A stretch of 64,000 nucleotides of DNA, from assembly GCA_963814975.1 (NCBI GenBank), contig CAWFFB010000007.1:124001-188000 (forward strand), read 5' to 3'. Shown here piece by piece: positions 24,984 through 32,145 of the stretch; position 1 is the first letter of the stretch, and each line of letters begins with the position of its first letter. A program made the translations under genes and the position numbers. A model generated the notes under the pieces. It did no database searches. It had not been told where the DNA came from and was given only the letters and a program-made list of their open reading frames with translations. The stretch comes from CAVUXJ01 sp963814975 (GTDB taxonomy: Bacteria; Acidobacteriota; Vicinamibacteria; Vicinamibacterales; CAVVIG01).

Positions 24984-25753
24984 TTGCGCACGCTTGGCAG
25001 CCCGTACCTTGCCCTGCTTCTTCAGGGACAAGGCGGCGCCGTGGCTGAGGGGTCGGGAACGACCATCCTCAAGCTCGTCGCCGATTCCAGTCCCCTTTCA
25101 AAGTCCGTTCTCCTGATCCTGGGCCTGCTCTCGATCATTTCCTGGAGCATCATTCTCTACAAGCAGTGGACGTTCTGGCGATCCGCCCGCCAGTCGGCAA
25201 GCTTCCTCGACGTCTTCCGCCGCAGCAACAAGTTCTCCGAGGTACAGGCCGTCTGCCGCTCGCTCGGCGACAGCCCCTCGTCGGGTTGTTCCAGGCCGGC
25301 TATGCGGAGCTGACGGCCCAGCTTCGCCAGGCAACACCGAATGGTGAGCCGGCGGCCAATCCGCCGGGCGCCGCCGCGCGTCCTACTTTAAGGAGCCTCA
25401 CGGCTGTCGATCGCGCGCTGATGCGCGCCTCGACGGTCGAAGTGAACAAGCTGGAAAAGCGTATCCCGTTTCTCGCGACCACGGCGAGCATCGCCCCGTT
25501 CATCGGATTGTTCGGCACCGTCTGGGGAATCATGATGGCGTTCCAGGGCATCGGAGAGACAGGGTCCACCAGCCTCGGCGTGGTGGCTCCTGGGATTGCG
25601 GACGCCCTGGTCGCCACTGCGGCGGGCCTGTTCGCCGCGATTCCAGCCGTGTACTTCTACAACTCGCTGACCAATCGCGTGAAGCTGTTTGCATCGGAGA
25701 TGGACGACTTCGCGATGGAGTTTCTGAACATCGCGGAAAGAAACTTTACCTGA
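24984..25753 (+). CDS. tolQ: TolQ/ExbB-type proton channel (one apparent frameshift)
   Basis: An inner-membrane protein that, with TolR, uses the proton gradient to energise the Tol-Pal envelope system during division. Helix 1 is KSVLLILGLLSIISWSIILYK; the frame breaks near 25276 and resumes as PLVGLFQAGYAELTAQLRQ. The conserved core follows: MRASTVEVNKLEKRIPFLAT, TASIAPFIGLFGTVWGIMMA, GVVAPGIADALVATAAGLFA (helices 2 and 3) and the C-terminal cytoplasmic tail to NIAERNFT. Reconstructed length is about 256 residues. The start is probably TTG 24984 with GGAGGG five bases upstream; no good ATG exists in this frame. First gene of a run tolQ-tolR-tonB/tolA-like-tolB-pal-cpoB. Confidence 0.85.
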
Positions 25754-25961
25754 TTCGAACGAGTCCGCCTAACCTGGCACGCCGTGTGGGATCATGGAAG
25801 CCGTACGTGACGGGTCTACCTGTGAAGAATCGCTCCTGAACAGCCCTAGTCTGAACGGCGAATATTTCACAGCCTCCGGAGCGGACACCACGTAGGATCA
25901 AGAAGGCGGGATTCCCGGGCATGTCGTGTCTGCTGGGAGCCTGGCCGAAGCGAGCATCGAT
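25754..25961. other. 208-bp gap inside the tol operon
   Basis: tolQ and tolR are usually adjacent; here about 208 bases without a gene separate them. I see no heptamer array. Short features are GAATATTTCAC (25860-25870), CCTCCGGAGCGGAC, and TGGCACGCCGTGTGG, which resembles the first half of a sigma-54 site but lacks the TTGC element. It may be a small insertion. Confidence 0.4.
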
Positions 25962-26423
25962 ATGCCCAAGGTACAACCGGCAGCTGAGACAGGGACAGGA
26001 CGCCTCGGCCGCCGGCGCCGTGTCTCGACGACGCTCGCGGAAATCAACGTCGTGCCGCTGGTCGACGTGATGCTGGTGCTGCTCATCATCTTCATGGTGA
26101 CCGCGCCGATGATTCAGCGCGGCATCGACGTCAACCTGCCCGTGGCGCGGCGGACGAGCCAGATCGAGGGCCAGCGCGTATTCGTCACGGTGCCGGCCGG
26201 CTATCGCGAGAACGGCATCGTCTATCTCGGCGACGATCCGGTGCGCGTCGATGTGCTTCAGGAGCGCGTGCGCCAGCGGTTGGAGACGCAGCCGGACAAG
26301 AAGGTCTACCTGCGCGGCGACGGTGCCCTCCGTTATCAGGATGTCATGGACGTGTTCGATCGCCTGAAAGACGCCGGCGTCGAGCAGATTGGCCTGAATA
26401 CGGAAGCGCCTCGCGTCCGCTGA
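25962..26423 (+). CDS. tolR: TolR/ExbD biopolymer transport protein
   Basis: A 153-residue single-span inner-membrane protein, partner of TolQ. The N-terminal cytoplasmic part holds STTLAEINVVPLVDVMLVLLI; the Asp in PLVDVMLVLL is the essential protonatable residue of the family, inside the transmembrane helix that ends near IIFMVTAPM. The periplasmic domain follows (VNLPVARRTSQIEGQRVFVT, KKVYLRGDGALRYQDVMDVF and IGLNTEAPRVR). The start is uncertain: ATG 25962 is used, while GTG 25926 would add 12 residues. No strong ribosome binding site lies before either. The stop is 66 bases before the next gene. Confidence 0.9.
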   Translation: MPKVQPAAETGTGRLGRRRRVSTTLAEINVVPLVDVMLVLLIIFMVTAPMIQRGIDVNLPVARRTSQIEGQRVFVTVPAGYRENGIVYLGDDPVRVDVLQERVRQRLETQPDKKVYLRGDGALRYQDVMDVFDRLKDAGVEQIGLNTEAPRVR

Positions 26424-26489
26424 GCCATCACGGTCCGGCTCGAGGACTGGAACAGCTCTCGACCGGACGCGATTCAGGAAGTTGGATGT

Positions 26490-27281
26490 ATGGATGTCAC
26501 CGACGTCATTCGCGATCGGATGCAGGAGCCCCCGGGGCTCCAGGCGACGGCGGTCGTGTCGGCGATCGTTCATGCAGTGGCCCTGGCCGCAATCGTGCTC
26601 CTGTCCGGGGGATTGTTCGGCGAGCGGGCTCGGCAGCCACGATCGGTCATGACCATCTCGCTCGGTGGCGGTAACGACGGCCCCGAGAACGGCGGGATGA
26701 CCTCGATTGGCGGGCGCCCGGTGCAGGCGGTTATTCCGCCCGAGGAAGTAAAGCGGCCCGAACCTGTCAGACCCCCTGCCGCCCGGACGCCGGAGATGAC
26801 GTTGCCCAAGCCCGCGCCAGCGGCGACGAGGAAGGCCGCCGCCGCAGTGGTGAAGCAAGCGCCCGACGAAGCGCGCGGCCGGACGCCGACACGGGGCGAG
26901 GAAACGAGCGCGGGCAGCGCGATTGCCGAAACCGGCGCACGCGGCCAGGGTTTCGGTCTGTCAACGGGCGGCGGTGTCGGGTCGGGATCACGGCTCGACG
27001 TCGCCGATTTTTGTTGTCCCGACTACCTGATGCTGATGGTTGAAAAGATCCGCTCGAACTGGAATGCGCGCGCGGGCAGCGCCGGCGAGGTCATGGTGGT
27101 GTTCACGATCGATCGCGACGGCCGGATCGGCGGAGTCGCCCAGGAAACCTCCAGCGGCAATGCGGTGCTCGACCTCAACGCGATGCGGGCGCTGGTCGCG
27201 ACGCGTCAACTCCTTCCTCTTCCGTCCGCGTTCCCGAACCCTTCGTTGACCGTTCACCTTAATTTTCAGTACACCAGATGA
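26490..27281 (+). CDS. TonB/TolA-like energy-transducer protein
   Basis: A 263-residue protein with a single N-terminal helix (AVVSAIVHAVALAAIVLLSGG, about residues 22-42), a Pro/Ala/Lys-rich periplasmic spacer (about 80-150) and a C-terminal TonB/TolA domain: DYLMLMVEKIRSNWNARAG, then GEVMVVFTIDRDGRIGGVAQ and LDLNAMRALVATRQLLPLP. This is the layout of proteins linking TolQR to the outer membrane. Its position between tolR and tolB suggests it takes the place of TolA. The Cys-Cys pair at DFCCPDYL just before the domain is unusual. Its stop overlaps the start of tolB by four bases (ATGA). TonB or TolA cannot be told apart from the sequence alone. Confidence 0.8.
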   Translation: MDVTDVIRDRMQEPPGLQATAVVSAIVHAVALAAIVLLSGGLFGERARQPRSVMTISLGGGNDGPENGGMTSIGGRPVQAVIPPEEVKRPEPVRPPAARTPEMTLPKPAPAATRKAAAAVVKQAPDEARGRTPTRGEETSAGSAIAETGARGQGFGLSTGGGVGSGSRLDVADFCCPDYLMLMVEKIRSNWNARAGSAGEVMVVFTIDRDGRIGGVAQETSSGNAVLDLNAMRALVATRQLLPLPSAFPNPSLTVHLNFQYTR

Positions 27282-28646
27282 AGCGCATACTTTTTCCGTC
27301 GGTTGCCGCCGCCTTCCTCATCGTGGCCCTCGGGGCCCAGACGCCGACGCAGCAACCGGAGCCGTCCGCACAGCAGCCGAGCGAAGTGCGGACGACGATC
27401 AGCGGCGGCGACGCCGGCGCGCCGCCCCGGTTCGCCGTGCCCGACTTCATCGCGTTGTCCAACGACGCGGAAACGATCGACGCGGCGAGGACGATCGCGC
27501 GCGTGTTGTTCGACGATCTGACGTTCGAACGCGAGTTCGCCCTCATTCCACGTGATACGTACGCGACGATTCCACCGGCCACCTCGACCTTCGACGTGCC
27601 GTTCGACCGCTGGCGCGAGCTGAACGCCGACGGCGTAATCATCGGCGCCGTCGAAAAGACGAGCCGCCGGCGTGCGCGTGGAGGTACGGCTCTTCAACGT
27701 GCGAAGCCGTCAGCAGGTGTTCGCGAAGGAGTACAGCGGCTCGGTCGCGAACAAGCGACTGTACGCGCACACGGTCTCGGACGACATCCACCAGCAGCAG
27801 CGCGCCCTGCGGGGCGTCGCACGGACGAGGCTGACGTTCAATTCGGATCGGTCCGGGGAGCGGCTCGGCGGCACGGTCGAAAACCGGACGGTCAAGGAGG
27901 TGTACATCGCCGACTACGATGGCGAAAGCCAGCGGCAGGTCACGGCCAACCGATCGTTGAACATCAACTCGGTGTGGTCGAACGACGGCCGATCCATCGC
28001 CTACACCTCCTATCGCCGCGGTCCGCCGAATATCTTCATCGCGAACATCTATGAAGGCACCAGCCTGGAGTTGACGAAGGGGAACGAACAAAGCTGGACC
28101 CCCGCCTGGTCACCCGACGGCACCCGCATCGCCTTCAGCTCGACGCGAGACGGCAATCCGGAGATTTACGTCGCCAACCGGGACGGCTCGAACGTCCGGC
28201 GGCTGACGAACCATCAGGCGAACGACATCACCCCCACCTGGTCGCCCTCCGGAACGCAGATCGCGTTCACCTCGAACCGCCGGGGTGAACCCCAGATCTG
28301 GGTGATGTCGTCGACCGACGGCCTCGGCCTGACGCAACTGACCTCGGAATCGTATGCGGATCGACCGACGTGGTCGCCAGGGCCGGCCAACGAGATCGCC
28401 TATGCGGCACGCACGGGTCCGGGCCAGGACATGCGGGTCATCGACGTGGCGACACGGCAGGTCCGGCAGTTGACGTTCAGCGAAGGCACCAACGAGAGCC
28501 CGGCGTTCGCGCCCAACGGCCGTCATCTCGCCTTCAGCTCGACGCGGTTGGGCAAGACCCAGATTTTCACGATCGCGCGCGACGGCAAGGATCTGCGACA
28601 GATCACGCGGGTCGGGAACAACTATCAGCCGGATTGGTCTAAATAG
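27278..28646 (+). CDS. tolB: TolB periplasmic beta-propeller (one apparent frameshift)
   Basis: A periplasmic protein binding Pal and needed for outer-membrane constriction. The signal peptide is MKRILFPSVAAAFLIVALGA. The N-terminal domain contains RFAVPDFIALSNDAETIDAA and FERFALIP-like strands (DLTFEREFALIPRDTY); a break near 27665 is followed by VRVEVRLFNVRSRQQVFAKE. The six-bladed propeller then repeats the WSPDG-type motif: SVWSNDGRSIAYTS, PAWSPDGTRIAFSS, PTWSPSGTQIAFTS and FAPNGRHLAFSS, ending in NNYQPDWSK. Reconstructed length about 456 residues. ATG 27278 overlaps the previous stop, showing translational coupling. The single shift lies between two conserved segments, so sequencing error is likely. 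Confidence 0.9.
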
Positions 28647-28816
28647 GAAGTCACGGTTCACAGATGACAGTTTGAGTTGACTGTGCAGAGGCTTCACAAG
28701 CCCGTTGACAGTTCAGAGGGGAGTCGGCGGCCGCTCCCGCCGGGCCTCCGGTTATCGACTGTCGACTGTGAACTGTTGGCTGTTAACTGGGGATCTCACG
28801 CTCCCTGGAGCACACG
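28647..28816. repeat. Inverted 7-bp words (GACTGTC/AACTGTT) between tolB and pal
   Basis: Right side: GACTGTC, GACTGTG, AACTGTT, GGCTGTT, AACTGG at a 7-base period (28758-28792). Left side: complementary-type words TTCACAGATGACAGTTTGAG and GTTGACAGTTCAG (28655-28716). The element interrupts an otherwise tight operon. Confidence 0.7.
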
Positions 28817-29384
28817 ATGATGCGACGAATCGGTTGGTTGGTGATGGTTCTTCTCCTGTCGGCGTCCTGCCACAAAAATCCGGCGCCAGTCGCGCGCCCG
28901 ACTTCCCCCGCCGCCGGCGGTCGCCTCCACGAAGCCGACGACAACGCCCCCTCCACCTCAGCCGGTCGCCGAGCCGACGGTGGTTCCGCCCGAGCCGGTC
29001 CGGGACGATGCGATCAAGTCGGCATCGCTGGACGACTTGAACAAGAGCTCGCCGCTCAAGCCGGTCTTCTTCGAGTACGACAGCAGCGAGCTGACGGCGG
29101 ACGCCGTGACCGCGCTCAATGAGAATGCGGGGGTGCTGAAGCGATTTTCAACCTGGGCCGTGACCGTCGAAGGACATTGCGACGAGCGAGGCACCGCCGA
29201 GTACAATCTGGCATTGGGCGAGCGCCGCGCGGTGGCGGCGCGCACGTATCTCGTGTCGCTCGGGATTGCGGCGGACCGGCTGCGCACGGTCAGTTACGGC
29301 AAGGAATTTCCGTTCGATCCGGGCAGCAGCGAGGGTTCCTTCTCGAAGAACCGCCGCGCGCACTTCGTCATCACGGGAAGATGA
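28817..29384 (+). CDS. pal: Pal, peptidoglycan-associated OmpA-family lipoprotein (one apparent frameshift)
   Basis: An outer-membrane lipoprotein that tethers the outer membrane to peptidoglycan. MMRRIGWLVMVLLLSASCHK is a lipoprotein signal with Cys at residue 19. The first frame degenerates after RPTSPAAGG; another frame supplies a Pro-rich linker and then VFFEYDSSELTADAVTALNE, VTVEGHCDERGTAEYNLALG and RRAVAARTYLVSLGIAADRL, the OmpA-C peptidoglycan-binding core. The break lies between about 28905 and 28960. Reconstructed length about 188 residues. The stop TGA overlaps the cpoB start (ATGA). The Asp/Arg residues that contact diaminopimelate (CDERG and LGERRA) are present. Confidence 0.9.
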
Positions 29385-30262
29385 TCATGAAACAGCGAGT
29401 TCGGGCGATCATGCTGCTCATGCTCGGCATCGGCCTCGGCGCCCCGGCGCAGGCCGCCGACAAGGAAACGCTTCAGATGATGGCCGACATCCGCATGCTG
29501 CAGGAGCAGACACAGCAGCTCCAGAACCTGATCGGCGCGCTGGGCGAGGCGTTGAAGACCGTCAGCGGCCGTCTCGACCAGCAGACCGAAATCAACCGCA
29601 GGGCATTCGCCGACCAGAAGACGACCATCGACACGCTCGCGGCCGACTTGCGCGTCGTCCGTGAACGCGTGGACGACAGCAATGTGCGGATCGGTTCGGT
29701 GAGCCAGGAGGTCGAGGCGCTGCGGCAGTCGATCGAGCTCTTGAACGTTCCGGCCCCGGCGGCGGCCGCGGCCGTTGAACCCGCACCTTCCTCGACGGCG
29801 GCCCCGGGTAGTCCACCGGCGCCCCCGCCAGCACCCGCGCCTGTTGCGCCCCGGTCCGCGGCGGTTGGCATGTCACCGACGCGGTTGTTCGACGAAGCCA
29901 AGGCGATGTACTGGGCCGGCCAGAACGATCTGGCGGTGATGGGCTTCGAGTCGTACATCAAGACCTTCCCGAAATCGGAGCAGGCCGACGATGCCCAGCT
30001 GCTGATCGGCAGCGCCTATCTGCAGGCCGGCGCCAATGACAAGGCCGTGGAAGCCTACGACGTCGCGATTCGCACGTATCCGACGAGCAACGTGCTGCCA
30101 GAGGCTTACTACAGGAAGGGTGTCGCGCTCCAGAACCTGAAGCAGCTGGATCAGGCCCGGGAGGCCTTCGAGACCGTCACGACGAAATACCCCGACAGCT
30201 TCGAGGCCACGCTCGCCAAGCAAGGGATCCAGAAGCTGGACGAGGCGACGAAGAAGCCCTGA
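29381..30262 (+). CDS. cpoB: CpoB/YbgF, Tol-Pal system TPR protein
   Basis: A 293-residue periplasmic protein that closes the tol-pal operon and in Enterobacteria coordinates wall synthesis with outer-membrane constriction. There is a signal peptide to about residue 25 (AIMLLMLGIGLGAPAQAADK), a coiled-coil (about 30-115, QEQTQQLQNLIGALGEALKT), an Ala/Pro-rich linker (118-155) and three TPR repeats (LFDEAKAMYWAGQNDLAVMG; QLLIGSAYLQAGANDKAVEA; AYYRKGVALQNLKQLDQARE). The start is ATG 29381, overlapping the pal stop; ATG 29387 is a second option. No frame disruption. A heptamer-type array follows immediately. Confidence 0.9.
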   Translation: MIMKQRVRAIMLLMLGIGLGAPAQAADKETLQMMADIRMLQEQTQQLQNLIGALGEALKTVSGRLDQQTEINRRAFADQKTTIDTLAADLRVVRERVDDSNVRIGSVSQEVEALRQSIELLNVPAPAAAAAVEPAPSSTAAPGSPPAPPPAPAPVAPRSAAVGMSPTRLFDEAKAMYWAGQNDLAVMGFESYIKTFPKSEQADDAQLLIGSAYLQAGANDKAVEAYDVAIRTYPTSNVLPEAYYRKGVALQNLKQLDQAREAFETVTTKYPDSFEATLAKQGIQKLDEATKKP

Positions 30263-30366
30263 GTTCGATCACGAAATGAGGAATTGGGAATCGGGAATGG
30301 CCCTTGGGCTTTCCACTCTGAATCCTGATTCTCAATTTCCAGTTTCCAATTCCTAATTCCGAAAGT
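30263..30366. repeat. AT-richer inverted 7-bp array between cpoB and ssb
   Basis: GAATTGG, GAATCGG, GAATGG (about 30281-30300) face ATTCTCA, ATTTCCA, GTTTCCA, ATTCCTA, ATTCC (about 30330-30360), a 7-bp period on both sides with complementary words. Base composition is clearly less GC-rich than the coding DNA around it. The right arm ends a few bases before the ssb start. Confidence 0.8.
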
Positions 30367-30375
30367 GTGGCGGTT

Positions 30376-30903
30376 ATGGGTAGCGTGAACAAGGTGATTC
30401 TCGTCGGCAATCTGGGCCGCGACGCCGAGCTGCGATTTACGCCGGGCGGGGCTGCGATCGCGAAATTCAGCATCGCCACCACGGAAGTCTGGAACGACAA
30501 GTCGGGCCAGAGGCAGGAACGGACCGAATGGCATAACGTCGATCTGTGGGGGAAGCAGGCTGAGTCGCTGAAGGAGTATCTGACGAAAGGGAAGCAGGTC
30601 TTCGTCGAGGGCCGCCTGCAGAGCCGGAAGGCGCCACGGTGCCGGAACTGCGACGCGTTTCTACCCGAGCGCGATTGGCGTCCTGGCGATCGCGATCAGA
30701 AGCTCCGGTGCCAGAAATGCGACCACGAAACGGTTCCGTACATCCAGGCGATGATCGACGTGCGGGCCGATCGCATCACGCTGCTCGGCGGCGGCGGCGG
30801 GCGCGGCGCGACCATGGACCGGGGGGGCGACGGCGCAAGCCACATGGCTCCAGCAGCGATGGAATCGTCCGAGCCGCTGACCGACGACGATATTCCGTTC
30901 TAG
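30376..30903 (+). CDS. ssb: Single-stranded DNA-binding protein with an inserted four-cysteine (zinc-ribbon-like) module
   Basis: Residues 1-80 are a normal SSB OB fold: MGSVNKVILVGNLGRDAELR, FSIATTEVWNDKSGQRQERT, EWHNVDLWGKQAESLKEYL and KGKQVFVEGRLQSRK. Where other SSBs have a short loop (strands 4-5, the L45 loop of the E. coli protein), this one has about 37 residues with C89-x2-C92 and C112-x2-C115 (CRNC and CQKC), then PYIQAMIDVRADRITLLGG completes the fold. A short Gly-rich linker and the acidic tip EPLTDDDIPF, the docking site for repair and replication partners, close the 175-residue protein. All is in one intact frame. The zinc-ribbon reading is inferred from the Cys spacing. The start could also be GTG 30367. 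SSB binds ssDNA in replication and repair. Confidence 0.92.
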   Translation: MGSVNKVILVGNLGRDAELRFTPGGAAIAKFSIATTEVWNDKSGQRQERTEWHNVDLWGKQAESLKEYLTKGKQVFVEGRLQSRKAPRCRNCDAFLPERDWRPGDRDQKLRCQKCDHETVPYIQAMIDVRADRITLLGGGGGRGATMDRGGDGASHMAPAAMESSEPLTDDDIPF

Positions 30904-30999
30904 CAACGACCTTCGCTCCTTCGTCAACCAACGGGCCCGCAGCGCCACGCGCTTCGGGTCCTTTCTTTGTCAACCTCCCGCGCTCAGCGCCGACGACCG

Positions 31000-31695
31000 A
31001 TGGGGACAATGCTCACACCGCCTTTTGCGCCGATCGCGGGGGGCTGGTTCACAATGGGCACTCAGCTCGGCCACGACGACGAGCGACCGCCGCATGTTGT
31101 CTTCCTCGATCGGTTCGAGTTGGGCGTGTGTCCGGTGACGCGCGCGGAGTACGAGTGCTTCGTGGAAGCCACCAAGCACGAACCGCCCCGCGACTGGTCG
31201 CATCCCCCATTTGCACAGGCGGATCTCCCCGTCGTGGGCGTCAGCTGGATCGACGCGGTCGACTATTGCGCGTGGCGTTCCGAGCAAGACGGGCGCCCCG
31301 TCCGGTTGCCGACTGAAGCCGAGTGGGAGTTCGCCGCACGAGGGCGACAAGCGGCACTCTTCCCGTGGGGTGACGTGATGCCGGCGTGGATTCCGAACGG
31401 CGGACGCGGTCCGCTAGAGGCACCGTGGCCGGTGACGCTCGGCGAACCGACCGACTTCGGCCTTCTCGGCATCGCGACAAACGTGCACGAGTGGTGCGCC
31501 GACTGGTACGACAAGGCCTACTACAGCCGATCACCGGAGCGGAATCCCGCGGGCCCCGACCAAGGCGTGCGACGCACCGCGCGCGGCGGTGCGTGGCGCC
31601 ACGCACGCACGATGTGCCGGGTCACCTTGCGCAGCCACCTCGATCCGTCCTTCCGCTACAACGACTTCGGGTTCCGCCTCGCGCGAAGCGTCTGA
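31000..31695 (+). CDS. Formylglycine-generating-enzyme (FGE-sulfatase/SUMF1) family protein, probably not a true FGE
   Basis: A 231-residue protein of the FGE-sulfatase fold: FAPIAGGWFTMGTQLGHDDE, FELGVCPVTRAEYECFVEAT, PVVGVSWIDAVDYCAWRSEQ, RLPTEAEWEFAARGRQA, FGLLGIATNVHEWCADWYDK and RGGAWRHARTMCRVTLRSHL to FGFRLARSV. Family members oxidise a sulfatase Cys, act in ergothioneine synthesis (EgtB) or are non-enzymatic. Of the two copper-binding Cys in human FGE (MCHRSYC), the second aligns with Cys in ARTMC while the first is His, so classical FGE activity is doubtful. EgtB iron ligands are not evident. No sulfatase lies nearby. ATG 31000 was chosen; TTG 30967 is in frame. The role is unknown. 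Confidence 0.8.
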   Translation: MGTMLTPPFAPIAGGWFTMGTQLGHDDERPPHVVFLDRFELGVCPVTRAEYECFVEATKHEPPRDWSHPPFAQADLPVVGVSWIDAVDYCAWRSEQDGRPVRLPTEAEWEFAARGRQAALFPWGDVMPAWIPNGGRGPLEAPWPVTLGEPTDFGLLGIATNVHEWCADWYDKAYYSRSPERNPAGPDQGVRRTARGGAWRHARTMCRVTLRSHLDPSFRYNDFGFRLARSV

Positions 31696-31777
31696 GCAGA
31701 CGCCCTCTCCGGACCAATCACGGTTCGTGAGGCCGCGGACGCGAGCTGGTCGTCCAGGCAGGCCGTCGAGGCGCGTT

Positions 31778-32143
31778 TCAAGATTGCTTGTCCTGTCTTC
31801 CGTACCTGTCTTCCAACCGCACGACATCGTGCAGCTCTGGTGTCGAGACCTCGAAGATGTCGCTGTCTTCAATCGCGGTCATGCGATGAATCGTCTTCGG
31901 CGTGATGTGGACGGACTGGCCGGGAATCATCTCGCGCTTGACGATCTCCTGCCCTTCCTGAATCTCGAACAGCAGCCGGCCCGAGTGCAGGTAGATCGTC
32001 TCGTCCTTGAGGTTGTGATACTGGAGGCTGAGGGCATGGCCGGCGTTGACGTGGATCAGCTTGCCGACATACCGGTCGGTCTTGGCCCAGTGCAGTTCGT
32101 AGCCCCACGGCTTCTCGACACGTGTGATGTCTGTTCCCGGCAC
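31778..32143 (-). CDS. Cupin-domain protein resembling the C-terminal domain of type II phosphomannose isomerase
   Basis: A small protein of about 121 residues: TRVEKPWGYELHWAKTDRYV, KLIHVNAGHALSLQYHNLKD, ETIYLHSGRLLFEIQEG, then PGQSVHITPKTIHRMTAIED and SDIFEVSTPELHDVVRLEDRYGR. This is the single cupin barrel found in mannose-6-phosphate isomerase/mannose-1-phosphate guanylyltransferase enzymes; the His of QYHNLKDE and of KTIHRM are probable metal ligands. Alone it may be a sugar-phosphate isomerase or a sensor domain. The start GTG 32143 has GGGAG five bases upstream, inside the end of ptsI, so the gene is coupled to the PTS cluster. A catalytic activity is not proven. Confidence 0.75.
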   Translation of the reverse strand: MPGTDITRVEKPWGYELHWAKTDRYVGKLIHVNAGHALSLQYHNLKDETIYLHSGRLLFEIQEGQEIVKREMIPGQSVHITPKTIHRMTAIEDSDIFEVSTPELHDVVRLEDRYGRQDKQS

Positions 32144-32145
32144 AA

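Noticed and set aside
25770..25790. Sigma-54 promoter (TGGCACG) between tolQ and tolR
   Set aside because: The -12 element (TTGC at the proper spacing) is missing; only half of the consensus is present.
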